From Bradyrhizobium guangdongense (GTDB lineage Bacteria > Pseudomonadota > Alphaproteobacteria > Rhizobiales > Xanthobacteraceae): a DNA stretch of 64,000 bases. The stretch lies in assembly GCF_004114975.1 (NCBI RefSeq), contig NZ_CP030052.1:434001-498000 (forward strand). Reading direction: 5' to 3'. The notes below the pieces were generated by a model. The model was given only the letters and a program-made list of their open reading frames with translations, did no database searches and was not told the origin of the DNA. The translations under genes and the position numbers were made by a program. Of this stretch, positions 54,790 through 63,116 are shown piece after piece. Positions within the stretch are counted from its first letter, which is position 1. Every line of letters starts with the position of its first letter.

Positions 54790-55587
54790 TCATTGAGACG
54801 CGGCGATGACTTCCTGGGGCAGGTCGGCGCCCTGAAACTTCTTGAAGATCGCTTGGAGTTTTCCGTTGGCGATGTTCTTCTTCACCCAGCTGTCGACCCA
54901 TTCCTTCAGATCCGTATCCTCCTTACGCATGCCAACACCCATAGGCGCGGTCCGAAGCGGCAGCTTCAGCTCAAGCTCTTTGGCCGGGTTCTTCTTATTG
55001 ATCAGGTCGACAAGGGTCGGCACCTGCGCGACCAAGTCAAGCTGGTTGGACACGACCGCCGTCATGGTCGTTGCTTCATCCTCAAAGCGCACGATTTCCG
55101 CATCTCGCGGGGCCGCCGCAGTCACATCCGCATCGTTCGTCGTGCCGCGCGTGACGGCAATGCGCTTTCCCGACAAATCAGCGAACGTCTTGATCTGCAT
55201 GCTCTTCGGTGCTGCCACATAGGACGTCGCTCCAGAATATGGCAGCGAGAACGCGATCAGCTTCTTGCGCTCATCAGTGATCGACAAGGCCGAAAGGACT
55301 GCGTCTGCGCGATGCGACATCAGGAAAGGAATGCGATTGGCGCTGTTCGTCCCCACGATCTCCATCTTCACGCCGAGATCGGCAGCCAAGAGCTTAGCTG
55401 TTTCGACTTCCGAGCCAGTGGGATTGAGGTCTTCGTCCTTGAATGCCCAGGGAGGGACACTGAGATCGACGGCGATGCGAATGATACCCGCGGACTTGAT
55501 CTTCTCAAGCGTCCCGGCTGTCGCTGTTTGCCCCAAGAGGGCCAGCGAGACAACAGCAGCTGTCAAAACTCTAGCAAGAGTCTTCAT
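54790..55587 (-). CDS. Periplasmic solute-binding protein (SBP family 3)
   Basis: 265 residues from MKTLARVLTAAVV, preceded by GGGAGG. The signal peptide ends near TATAG. The two-lobe family 3 fold is recognisable in GIIRIAVDLSVPPWAFKDED, SETAKLL-type helix positions (SEVETAKLLAADLG), and VTRGTTNDADV. It delivers a small ligand to the two permeases. Although the family favours polar amino acids, the neighbours (enolase-superfamily dehydratase, RraA, AroE-like, aldose epimerase) suggest a sugar acid or cyclic polyol acid instead. First gene of the transporter operon. Confidence 0.9.
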   Translation of the reverse strand: MKTLARVLTAAVVSLALLGQTATAGTLEKIKSAGIIRIAVDLSVPPWAFKDEDLNPTGSEVETAKLLAADLGVKMEIVGTNSANRIPFLMSHRADAVLSALSITDERKKLIAFSLPYSGATSYVAAPKSMQIKTFADLSGKRIAVTRGTTNDADVTAAAPRDAEIVRFEDEATTMTAVVSNQLDLVAQVPTLVDLINKKNPAKELELKLPLRTAPMGVGMRKEDTDLKEWVDSWVKKNIANGKLQAIFKKFQGADLPQEVIAASQ

Positions 55588-55941
55588 TTTCAATCCTCCC
55601 GATGGCAATTGACTGTTCGAATTAGAGCTACGCCCAGATTTTCGGCTAGAAGAGGTCGATTCGGACTCGGTATTCGGAGCGCATCCGCTTCCGCCCCGGC
55701 GTTATTCTCGTCGCGGCGGTGCCAGGCAGAGCGACCACTCAGGGAGCAGGCGGCGATCGATTCCTTTGGCCCGACCGCCTCGATGGCGTTCGCAAGTGTC
55801 TCCTCCAGAGTGCCAAGTATTGTTGTTATGATTGCGCGAAACGTTAGCGAGCGCGGCTTTCAACGTGAAGCCCGTCTTTCATTGTCCGCGAGAGATCGTC
55901 TCACTTCGTGAGACTGTCGCCGTTAGTGAGCGGTCTGATGC
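55588..55941. other. Intergenic region before the transporter operon
   Basis: About 350 bases between the AroE-like stop and the binding-protein start (both minus strand). A small perfect hairpin GTCTCAC-TTC-GTGAGAC lies at 55898-55914, near the AroE-like stop. Without a T-run it is only a possible transcript end. I see no conserved ORF here. Confidence 0.45.
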
Positions 55942-56736
55942 TCAATGACCAGAGGTCATGAAGGAGAACAGAAGCGCGATCTGTCCATCCAGCATGTGCG
56001 TGCCGTCTCGCGTGGCGCAGCCAATCTTGGCTGCCTCCGACAGGAGCCTTGTCGGGACCGGATCGGTGATAACGTCGGCAACGATCATGTGCGGCGCAAG
56101 TTGAGCGGGATCGACTGGTAGCGGGTCGCCGTCCCGCAAGCCTGCCGACGTCGCATTGACGACAATATCGCAATCGCGAGGAACGGCAGTATCGATGGAG
56201 ACCTTGCCTGGATATGCCTTACTAAGCCTGTCAAACAGGCTGTTCTGGTTTGACGCGTCGAGGTCGTGGAAGGTCAACCGGCGGGCGCCTTCTTCGAGCA
56301 TGGAGACGCCGATCGAGGAGCCTGCACCGCCCGCGCCGACCATGAACACGTTTTTGCCGGCGATGGCATGGCCCGCCTTCTTCAATCCGGCAGTCAGACC
56401 GGCACCGTCGAAATTGTCGCCGAGCCAGCGGCCGTCCTGTTCTCGTCGCATGGCGTTGATCGCCCCGAGGACCTTGGCGCGATCAGACAGGCGGTCGCAA
56501 TGCGCGATCGCCCCGAATTTGTGTGGCAGCGTGATAAGAATACTGTCGATGTTGAGCATTGCTTTGAGGGCCGCCAGAGCCGTGTCAAGATTGCCTCTCT
56601 CGACCTGCAGCGGCACCAGCACACCGTCATATCCGGCATCCTCCATTCGCTTGGTCAGCCAGCCCGGTGCCAGCACCTGCGAAATAGGCGAGCCTATTAG
56701 CGCATGAACGCGTGTCTTTCCGGTCAGTGAGGTCAT
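55942..56736 (-). CDS. Shikimate dehydrogenase-like protein
   Basis: 264 residues of the AroE fold. The catalytic lysine is K73 in ITLPHKFG, the dinucleotide loop is VGAGGAGSSIGV, and NFDGAGL and MLDGQIALLF are the usual landmarks. The substrate loop GSPISQVLAPGW (15-26) lacks the two serines of the ordinary HSxSP motif that hold shikimate's carboxylate. The true substrate is therefore probably not shikimate but a related cyclic or sugar-derived acid. It lies 17 bp after a SnoaL-like gene in the catabolic operon read from the IclR fusion gene, rather than with aromatic amino-acid genes. Confidence 0.82.
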   Translation of the reverse strand: MTSLTGKTRVHALIGSPISQVLAPGWLTKRMEDAGYDGVLVPLQVERGNLDTALAALKAMLNIDSILITLPHKFGAIAHCDRLSDRAKVLGAINAMRREQDGRWLGDNFDGAGLTAGLKKAGHAIAGKNVFMVGAGGAGSSIGVSMLEEGARRLTFHDLDASNQNSLFDRLSKAYPGKVSIDTAVPRDCDIVVNATSAGLRDGDPLPVDPAQLAPHMIVADVITDPVPTRLLSEAAKIGCATRDGTHMLDGQIALLFSFMTSGH

Positions 56737-56753
56737 GAACAGGCCCGGGCGCT

Positions 56754-57227
56754 TCAGGACAATTTGGGCGGAGGCGAGGGCGGCGCCATGGCATAGCCCC
56801 TGGCCTCATAGTCGAAGTCATGCAGCTTGTTGACTGTCTCGGCCTTGTTGACGGGAGAGGCATAGTAGGCCCGGATCTCGGCAATCCGTGTGACGTCGTC
56901 GTTGAAGACGTACCATTCATCGCCGCGCAGCACCTCACCAAGGGCCGTCTTCCAATGGGTCCATTCGATCACCGCTTCGTGGCCGTCCGAGCTGGCCAGA
57001 ACCTTCTCAATGGTCCAGCGCGATCCCATCGTTTTGACACACCAGACCCAGCCGTCGGCTATTGCCTGAGCGCCGCGCCAGGGCGCACCAGGCAGGCCGG
57101 GTGGGAAATAGTGGACAGCATTGCTCGTGAAGCAGTCCAGCAGCGCCTGGTGATCGGCATCGTTGCAGGCTTGAAAGTATCGGCGGATCAAGGCCTCCGC
57201 CTGCGCGGCTTTCGTGAGCGCACCCAT
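56754..57227 (-). CDS. SnoaL/NTF2-like protein
   Basis: 157 residues of the cone-shaped SnoaL fold: EALIRRYFQACNDADHQALL, then DCFTSNAVHYFPPGLPG, and EWTHWKTALGEVLRGDEWYV near the end. The Asp/His pair around residues 29-42 could be catalytic, but the reaction cannot be read from sequence. It sits four bases after the RraA-like gene and 17 bp before the AroE-like gene, so it is part of that pathway, perhaps as an isomerase or dehydratase. Confidence 0.75.
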   Translation of the reverse strand: MGALTKAAQAEALIRRYFQACNDADHQALLDCFTSNAVHYFPPGLPGAPWRGAQAIADGWVWCVKTMGSRWTIEKVLASSDGHEAVIEWTHWKTALGEVLRGDEWYVFNDDVTRIAEIRAYYASPVNKAETVNKLHDFDYEARGYAMAPPSPPPKLS

Positions 57228-57231
57228 CGCT

Positions 57232-57960
57232 TTACTCCGCCGCTCGCCGGGCTCGCCATTCCGCGTATTCCTTCAGCGTTGCCTCGTTCGGCGGGTAGGT
57301 GCCCCAAAGAGGCGCGCCAGCATCGATCTTGGTGAATAGAAATCTCTCGCGCAGCTCCTGCTCATGAGACTCCTCCGCCACCTCCTCGGCGATGGCACGT
57401 GGGATGACGACGACGCCATCGCTGTCCCCGACGATGATGTCGCCGGGGTAAACGGCAACATCGGCGCAGCCGATTGGCAATTGCATGTCAACCGCGCGAT
57501 GATAGGCAGGGCGCGTCGAGGCCGTGTTGGCCCTGCAGTAAGCGGGAAACGCCATTTTTGAGATTTCTGTCCCGTCGCGGAATGCGCCGTCGGTAATGGC
57601 TGCCGCAACGCCCTTGCGCATCATGCGCGTCATCAACATGTTGCCGGCCGATGCGGCACGCGGGTCGTTGCGGCTGTCGATCATCAGGACTTGGCCTGCA
57701 CCAATCGCCTCCACGGCCTCCCACTGCATATTGTCCTCACCCCGCTTGCGGAGATCAGAAAGATCCCAGTCCTTGTCTTCCCGCGAGGGAATGAAGCGCA
57801 AGGTGAAAGCCTCCCCGGCAAACGCACCAGCGCTCGGATTGAGCGGCGTGATCCCAACCAGGAATTGCTGACGATAGTTGCGCTTGAAGAGCTGCGTGGT
57901 CAGCGTCGCTGTCGAGCAGGCCTTCAGCTTTTCGAGGGTTTGGGAAGCAATCGGAGCCAT
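57232..57960 (-). CDS. RraA-family protein (third in the window)
   Basis: 242 residues. The RraA fold shows GQVLMIDSRNDPRAASAGNM, then GVAAAITDGAFRDGTEISKM with the Arg-Asp pair, and PGDIIVGDSDGVVVIPR. The N-terminal part is longer than in the two ring-cleavage-island members, and PREDKDW-type charged residues follow TLRFIPS. Such proteins include aldolases of 4-hydroxy-2-oxo acids and decarboxylases. Next to an enolase-superfamily dehydratase, which typically makes a 2-keto-3-deoxy acid, an aldolase role is likely. About 140 bp separate it from that gene. Confidence 0.8.
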   Translation of the reverse strand: MAPIASQTLEKLKACSTATLTTQLFKRNYRQQFLVGITPLNPSAGAFAGEAFTLRFIPSREDKDWDLSDLRKRGEDNMQWEAVEAIGAGQVLMIDSRNDPRAASAGNMLMTRMMRKGVAAAITDGAFRDGTEISKMAFPAYCRANTASTRPAYHRAVDMQLPIGCADVAVYPGDIIVGDSDGVVVIPRAIAEEVAEESHEQELRERFLFTKIDAGAPLWGTYPPNEATLKEYAEWRARRAAE

Positions 57961-58098
57961 GCGTATCTACCTCCAAGAACGGAATCTAAACCAGCGCAAG
58001 CAGTGCAATGCTTGCCTTCAGGCATCACCATAGCGGCAGCAGTGCTCGGCGGAAGGCCTATCAAGCTCGCAGCGAGTGCGCCGTCTCACATGTTGAGA

Positions 58099-59205
58099 TC
58101 AGGTGCGGGGAGCGTAGCGCTTGAGGACATCGAGATCTGGTTCAAAGCCGATGCCGATGCGATCAGATGCGCTGACAACCCCCTTCACCGGCTTCGGTGT
58201 GCTCGCGAGCCACACTTCAGGGTCGACGAACAGGAACTCGATCAGCGTCTTCTCCTGCATCAAAGGCAGCATCGCCAGGGTCGCAAGATATCCCGGCCCG
58301 AAGTAAGGCGTATGTGGCATGACGCTCTTACCGTGTCGCTCGCATGCGGCCAAGATCTTGACGAATTCGGAGATCCCGCCGACTTTTGTCATACTCGGCT
58401 GTGGATAGGTAACAGCGTTGATGATCCGCATGAAATCAAAGGCCGTGCTGGCGTTCTCACCGCTGCCAACGGGGATTGCGGCCTTCTCAATCTCCTCCAT
58501 ACTCTTGTAGTCGTCGGGCGGGAATACCGGCTCCTCCACCCACAAGGTGTTGCAGGCGCGGAACGTTTCTCGCAAAGCGATCGTCTCCTGCATGGACCAG
58601 GCGCAATTGGCGTCAACCATCAGCGCGACACCGGGCCCGATGACCTCGCGCGCGTGCCTGATTACATCCGGGGCGATCTCGTGAAGCTTGATGTGCCGGT
58701 AGCCGCGCTCGAGCGCCCGCTTGCATTGCTCAGCGACGAGGTCCTTGTCGCCATACCTGACGAGGCTCGCATAGGCCGGCCGGTGCGTCGGCGCATTCGC
58801 CCGGAAAAGCCGCCATAGCGGCACGCCCTGCCGTTTCGCCTTCAAGTCCCACAGCGCGATGTCGACCCCTGACAGCGCGAACATGGTTATGCCGTAGCGT
58901 CCAAAGAGATGAAGTTTCTTTTGCACCTCCAGGTTCCAGGCAGCGATATCGTCGATGGCTGCCTCGGTCACAAACGGCGCGATCATGTGATCGACGGCCG
59001 CGCGCACCGCCTCCAAGCAGAAATAGGCAAAGGCATCGCCCCAGCCGACATGCCCATCCTCATCTTCGATACGAATCAGCACCATGTCGAGGCGATGCCA
59101 GCGGGACGGCGTGCCGCCCGTGCCCGGGCCGCCATCGGCGAACGGAATGCGCACCGGAAAGGTTTGCAGTGAGATGATCTTGGGTACGGTGTTGCTTTGG
59201 GGCAT
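58099..59205 (-). CDS. Enolase-superfamily (mandelate racemase/muconate lactonizing-type) dehydratase or racemase
   Basis: 368 residues from the ATG at 59205; a TTG at 59226 overlapping the regulator stop is the alternative start. The capping domain is followed by the barrel. The first catalytic lysine lies in HIKLHE (Lys 173), where the usual second basic residue of the KxK motif is His 175. Metal ligands are expected at Asp 198 (VDANCAW), Glu 224 (WVEEPVFP) and Glu 250 (GSGENAS), and His 298 (VMPHTPY) is a barrel-end base. Such enzymes abstract the alpha-proton of a carboxylate and then dehydrate or racemise sugar acids. The operon suggests a sugar-acid dehydratase. Confidence 0.88.
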   Translation of the reverse strand: MPQSNTVPKIISLQTFPVRIPFADGGPGTGGTPSRWHRLDMVLIRIEDEDGHVGWGDAFAYFCLEAVRAAVDHMIAPFVTEAAIDDIAAWNLEVQKKLHLFGRYGITMFALSGVDIALWDLKAKRQGVPLWRLFRANAPTHRPAYASLVRYGDKDLVAEQCKRALERGYRHIKLHEIAPDVIRHAREVIGPGVALMVDANCAWSMQETIALRETFRACNTLWVEEPVFPPDDYKSMEEIEKAAIPVGSGENASTAFDFMRIINAVTYPQPSMTKVGGISEFVKILAACERHGKSVMPHTPYFGPGYLATLAMLPLMQEKTLIEFLFVDPEVWLASTPKPVKGVVSASDRIGIGFEPDLDVLKRYAPRT

Positions 59206-59222
59206 AATGCGAGTGGCCTGGG

Positions 59223-60875
59223 TCAAAGCCTTGCGACTGGATCGGCGAGGCCGCGCTCGCCGACATCGATCGACAGGAGGTGTCCCGAAAGAGGAGCATT
59301 GGCGAGGCTTTCGCGCGACAGGCCGGTGCGGGCACTGGTCACGAAGAGCTCGGACAGGGAGGCTCCTCCAAACGCGATACCGGTTGGTCTTGGCACGGGG
59401 AGGGCGACGGTTCGCTCAATCTCTCCGCTCTCATTAAGCTTCACGACGCTCCAGCCGTCCGACAATCCAACCCATGGGTTAAATTGCTCGTCGACGGCGA
59501 GGGCGCAAGGAGCGCCCGCGACCTTCGGAATATCGGCGAATTTTCGCTTTCGCGCCGCCTTTCGCTCAAGCAGATAGACGCATTGACGCGATGGCTCCGT
59601 CGCGAACAGGCCGGCATCACCGCAAAAGGCGATGTCGCTCACCTGGCCTTGCACTTCGAACACCGGTTCCATCCCCGATTGCCGTCGCCACGGTCCAACC
59701 AGGCTTATGTTGGCCTCGGCGCTGTAGGCTGCTGCCCAGATCTCACCAGCCTCCGAGACGCGCAGCACTTTGAAGGAAATACCCGGCTTTCCTTCAATGC
59801 GCTCCTGGCCGCCCGATAAATTGTCGATCACGATGTCATGGCCAACTGAATAGGCGACGCCGCCCTCGACAAGGCACAGCGAGTTGATGCCCTCAGAGAG
59901 CGCCTGCAGCGAGACGGTGAAGGGATGCCCGCCGTCGGCGCGGATAGCAGGCGCCAACAGGTCGGCCCAAACCAAGTTCTGCGCGCGCGCATCCCAGCGC
60001 GGCGCCGCGCCCACAAAGGCTGTGCTCTTCGTCCAGACCTTGTAATTTCCCGGATCATGCCGAGCGCTCTTGATGGCAGGTGCGAGCAGGCTCGAAATCC
60101 GTCTTGCGACATCAACGAGCTCTTGCCCTAATCGTTCGGCGCGCTCGGCGGTGATGCGAAAAGTCGGGCCGGCCACGCTGATGGCCGCAAGCGGTTTGCC
60201 GGCGGGATCGAGAATAGCCGTTCCGACGCAGCGGGTGCCGAGAACTATCTCTTCGTCATCGATCGCATAGCCGCGCGCACGGACGATGGCCAGATGTGCC
60301 TTCAACTGCTCGCCGTCACAAATCGTCTTCTCGGTAAACTTGGCAAGCCCGTCGCGGACCACCAAGTCGAGTTGCGCGTCGGAGAGATGAGCGAGGATCG
60401 CCTTGCCCTGGCTTGTGCAATGCATCGGTTTAAGCGCGCCGAGCCTCGCATTGGATCGCTCGGAATGTGCGCTCTCGAAGCGGCCGAGCGAGAGCACGTG
60501 GTGACCGTCTTGAACCGCGAGATAGGCGGTCTCACCGGTCAAATCGCGTAAGCGCCTCAACTCTACGGACGCAATTGACGCAAGGTCAGACGACGACCAA
60601 GCATTCTGTGCAAGATCGAGAAAGTTGAAACCAAGCGTGTAGGCCTGGGTGCGCGGATCTGCCCGGATCAGTCCACGCGAGATCAGCGCCGCAAGGATGC
60701 GATACAGGGTCGCCCTGGGGATGCCCGTCTGGTCCGCAAGACGCGCCTGGTCGAGGACGCCGGGTGATCTGCCGATCAGCTCGAGAATATCGCAGGCCTT
60801 TCCCAGAAGCGCCGTCCCGGCGACATTCTTAGGATGGATCAGCTCCGGCGACCACTCGACTTCGTGTTCAGACAT
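59223..60875 (-). CDS. IclR-family regulator fused to an SMP-30/gluconolactonase-like beta-propeller
   Basis: 550 residues, about twice a normal IclR protein. The winged HTH covers about 20-80 (DQARLADQTGIPRATLYRIL). The IclR effector domain covers about 95-270 (LGALKPMHCTSQGKAILAHL, GTRCVGTAILDPAGKPLAAI). A C-terminal region of about 265 residues starts KVWTKSTAFVGAAPRWDARA and has repeated propeller blades (NLVWADLLAPAI, GEIWAAAYSAEAN, CALAVDEQFNPWVGLSDGW), as in SMP-30/LRE lactonases. There is no stop between the parts. It heads the catabolic operon and probably controls it. The propeller may bind a sugar lactone as inducer, or hydrolyse it; that is inference. Confidence 0.88.
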   Translation of the reverse strand: MSEHEVEWSPELIHPKNVAGTALLGKACDILELIGRSPGVLDQARLADQTGIPRATLYRILAALISRGLIRADPRTQAYTLGFNFLDLAQNAWSSSDLASIASVELRRLRDLTGETAYLAVQDGHHVLSLGRFESAHSERSNARLGALKPMHCTSQGKAILAHLSDAQLDLVVRDGLAKFTEKTICDGEQLKAHLAIVRARGYAIDDEEIVLGTRCVGTAILDPAGKPLAAISVAGPTFRITAERAERLGQELVDVARRISSLLAPAIKSARHDPGNYKVWTKSTAFVGAAPRWDARAQNLVWADLLAPAIRADGGHPFTVSLQALSEGINSLCLVEGGVAYSVGHDIVIDNLSGGQERIEGKPGISFKVLRVSEAGEIWAAAYSAEANISLVGPWRRQSGMEPVFEVQGQVSDIAFCGDAGLFATEPSRQCVYLLERKAARKRKFADIPKVAGAPCALAVDEQFNPWVGLSDGWSVVKLNESGEIERTVALPVPRPTGIAFGGASLSELFVTSARTGLSRESLANAPLSGHLLSIDVGERGLADPVARL

Positions 60876-61065
60876 GGCCCAATTTTAGGTTCACGAGACG
60901 AGACCATCCAGCCTGTCGCAGGCTTGGTGCGCCTCATCCAGCCGGGTTGCCCACATGGTGAGACCCGGAGGGGCAGATTCCGAGCCAGTGAAGCGAGGGG
61001 TTATGTGCTTGGTTTCAAAAAGGCATTTGTCTTGTGGGAACGTCGCATTGATATAACTCCTTGTG

Positions 61066-61092
61066 CAAAATCTTGACACTTGCAAGGTTTTG
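61066..61092. promoter_or_regulatory. Inverted repeat before the AbiEi-like gene
   Basis: CAAAATCTTG and CAAGGTTTTG (nine of ten positions complementary) are separated by seven bases and end four bases before the ATG. AbiEi antitoxins repress their own operon by binding inverted repeats, so this is a likely autoregulatory operator. Confidence 0.55.
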
Positions 61093-61096
61093 TATC

Positions 61097-61756
61097 ATGC
61101 GGGTTTCCATGAGGAAGCAACCACAACGCCAGAGGGATAGGGCGATCTCGCTTCTTCAGAAGCGGGGCATGATGCGCCTTTCTGAATTTCTCCAGGAAGG
61201 GATCACGGCCGCAACCATTTCCCGAATGGAACAGAAGGGCACGCTCAATCAGCTCAGCCGCGGCCTTTACCAGCTACCCGATGCACTGCTCGACAGTAAC
61301 CACTCGCTCGCAGTTGCTGCGAAACTCATTCGAAACGGCGTCATCTGTTACGAGTCTGCGCTCGCCTTCCATGAGCTGACAGACCGCATCCCGCCCTATG
61401 TATGGATGGCGATCGGTCCGCGCGACTGGCGGCCCAAGATTGCGCGGCCTCGCATTCAAATTACGCGCTTTGGTCCCAAGGAGTTTGACAAGGGGATCAA
61501 GCATTACACCATCGAAGGGATCTCGGTACCGATCTACACACCGGCCAAAACTATCGTCGATCTCTTCAAGAGCGGCCAACGTCAAAAAGCCTTCTACAAC
61601 GTCCCCACAGGCCTTGCGCACGCCACGCAAGCGATGAAAGACGCGATCAGACTGCGCAAAGCGACACCCTCCGAAATCGCAAAATACGCCGCCGAAGCCG
61701 GCATATGGGACAAAATCGTTCAGCCGCGCCTTGAGACGCTGACCTTGAATGCGTAG
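61097..61756 (+). CDS. AbiEi-type antitoxin (type IV toxin-antitoxin)
   Basis: 219 residues from the ATG at 61097 (61109 is also possible). The N-terminal winged HTH is followed by the AbiEi antitoxin domain. RDRAISLLQKRGMMRLSEFL and GITAATISRMEQKGTLNQLS match the family start. GLYQLPDALLDSNHSLAVAA, VICYESALAFHELTDRIPPY and IYTPAKTIVDLFKSG are characteristic of the antitoxin domain. In intact systems it neutralises the AbiEii nucleotidyltransferase without binding it and represses the operon. The toxin gene here survives only as a fragment (next entry), so this is an orphan antitoxin. Confidence 0.88.
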   Translation: MRVSMRKQPQRQRDRAISLLQKRGMMRLSEFLQEGITAATISRMEQKGTLNQLSRGLYQLPDALLDSNHSLAVAAKLIRNGVICYESALAFHELTDRIPPYVWMAIGPRDWRPKIARPRIQITRFGPKEFDKGIKHYTIEGISVPIYTPAKTIVDLFKSGQRQKAFYNVPTGLAHATQAMKDAIRLRKATPSEIAKYAAEAGIWDKIVQPRLETLTLNA

Positions 61757-61924
61757 GCCGCTGACGAATGTCGGAGCATCCATCCGTGGCCGCCTGCTCA
61801 ATCTTGCAAACAGCGTAACGAGCCTTTCGATCTCTTGCTCACACAGTATGCGTTCGAACGGCTGCTCTACAGGCGAAATCTGCGGATCCCTGCTGTTGAT
61901 TCCGACGTAGACCGAGTTAGCTAA
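61749..61924 (+). pseudogene. AbiEii-type toxin remnant (frameshifted and truncated)
   Basis: ATG at 61749 overlaps the antitoxin stop, as in intact AbiE operons, and reads NVGASIRGRLLNLAN, the AbiEii N-terminus. One base is missing near 61805-61810; the next frame then gives EPFDLLLTQYAFERLLYR, the family's following helix, before an unrelated tail and TAA at 61922. The nucleotidyltransferase core that should follow is absent. The fragment cannot be toxic, which explains how the antitoxin could persist alone. I recognised it by eye from family consensus. Confidence 0.7.
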
Positions 61925-61974
61925 GGAAAGCGCCTTGGTTTAGTTAGGGTTTGCCCGATGGTGGGCCGGGCATT

Positions 61975-62565
61975 TTATGATCGCGCGAAAGCGATGAGGG
62001 GCCCGAAATCATGGTTGTCGGCAGCCTGAAGCGCTGCAATGTAGGCCCTGCGTGCGGTGCCGGCTGTCTGCAAGCCGGCGGCGCCCCATGTAAAGCGCCG
62101 GCCCCCAAGCTGCACGATCAACAAGTCAGCAGCCAATCGTGACCAGCGACCGTTGCCGTTTGGGAACGGATGTACGGATACGAGGCGGTGATGGAAGCGA
62201 ACCGCAAGTTCGTCCGGTGGATAGGTGTTGTTCTCAATCCAATACCTTGCGTCGTCGAGCACCTGATGCAGCGAAATTTCGATCAGATGTGGCGCGACAC
62301 CAAGATTGCGCTCCGTCGTTCGAAATTTTCCAGCCCAGCGCCAGACGCGTTCGAACATGCGCCGATGCAAACTCTTGAGAAAACTTTCCCGCGTCGGAAC
62401 CTTGCGGCGGCCAAACGCCCAGCGGTTTGCCGTCGCGATGTTCTGCTGCTCCAGTTCGTTCAACTCGCTACGTAAGGTAATGTGCGTTGGGATAAGATCT
62501 TCGCGCTCCTGAGGGGTCAGCGGTGTCGCGTGATCGTCGGCGGCATGCAGATCAGTCTCAGTCAT
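61975..62565 (-). CDS. Fic-domain protein (mobile mystery protein B type)
   Basis: 196 residues. The Fic motif HPFPNGNGR lies at 132-140, with the catalytic His. The adjacent RTTERNLGVAPHLIEISL is the flap region, and an N-terminal helix with SELNELEQQN (33-42) may be the inhibitory helix of Fic enzymes. The N-terminal layout matches mobile mystery protein B, a Fic-like protein found beside the HTH protein mobile mystery protein A on mobile DNA. Fic enzymes transfer AMP or related groups to proteins. ATG overlaps the mystery protein A stop (ATGA), so the two form one operon resembling a toxin-antitoxin pair. Confidence 0.88.
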   Translation of the reverse strand: MTETDLHAADDHATPLTPQEREDLIPTHITLRSELNELEQQNIATANRWAFGRRKVPTRESFLKSLHRRMFERVWRWAGKFRTTERNLGVAPHLIEISLHQVLDDARYWIENNTYPPDELAVRFHHRLVSVHPFPNGNGRWSRLAADLLIVQLGGRRFTWGAAGLQTAGTARRAYIAALQAADNHDFGPLIAFARS

Positions 62566-63014
62566 TCGTCGTCCCAGAGGCGCGCGGGGCGTTTCAACAA
62601 ATCCTCGATCGCTTGTTCCCGAAGCGCGCGGGCAGCCTGATTGTCCTCCACCGCTTGGTCCTCGAGCCGCATCGTTTGCTCGATAGCTCGTGATTGCCGC
62701 TCGGCGACCTCAGCAGCTCGCTTGGTTACAACTTCTGCGAGGGGGCGGTCGGGTACAAGCACATAGACCAGCCTGCAGCCGAGGGCCTCGGCCGCGCGTT
62801 GAAGCGTATTGAGGGTTACGCTGCCGCCTTGCTCGGATTTTTCGAGTTCCACGATGCGTGGCTGCGAAACCCCCAGCCTCTTGGCATATTGGGCGGTGGT
62901 CATGCCGAGGGCGTCGCGGATCGCGCGAATCCAGCCCTTGGGAGGGCGCTGGGAGTGCGAGAGCGCTCGGAGCGCGGCAAAGCGGCTGTCGAGATGCCGG
63001 ATAGCGTCTTTCAT
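62562..63014 (-). CDS. HTH protein (mobile mystery protein A type)
   Basis: 150 residues. The N-terminal half is an XRE-like HTH: GWIRAIRDALGMTTAQYAKR, then LGVSQPRIVELEKSE (about residues 28-61). The C-terminal half is a charged helix rich in Ala, Glu and Arg (VVTKRAAEVAERQSRAIEQT). This combination is that of mobile mystery protein A, constantly paired with the Fic-like B protein. It probably represses its own promoter through the two direct repeats lying just upstream. Confidence 0.85.
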   Translation of the reverse strand: MKDAIRHLDSRFAALRALSHSQRPPKGWIRAIRDALGMTTAQYAKRLGVSQPRIVELEKSEQGGSVTLNTLQRAAEALGCRLVYVLVPDRPLAEVVTKRAAEVAERQSRAIEQTMRLEDQAVEDNQAARALREQAIEDLLKRPARLWDDE

Positions 63015-63017
63015 CCG

Positions 63018-63066
63018 ATAAGATATACCATATAACGAGCTGATAAATCTATAAGGAATACCATAT
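63018..63066. promoter_or_regulatory. Direct repeats before the HTH/Fic operon
   Basis: ATAAGATATACCATAT (63018-63033) and ATAAGGAATACCATAT (63051-63066) match at 14 of 16 positions and are 33 bp apart, about three helical turns. They lie just upstream of the HTH protein start in an AT-rich promoter and are the likely autoregulatory operator. Confidence 0.6.
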
Positions 63067-63116
63067 TAATATTTCCCGCGGTAATAAGCTTTTTCTTATA
63101 ATACACAAGGTTGACA

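Noticed and set aside
54787..55911. 374-codon plus-strand frame across the solute-binding protein gene.
   Set aside because: Antisense to a clear family 3 binding protein with signal peptide and ribosome-binding site.
57691..58818. 375-codon plus-strand frame across the RraA-like and enolase-superfamily genes.
   Set aside because: It spans two recognised minus-strand genes and their gap. No motif, so a shadow.
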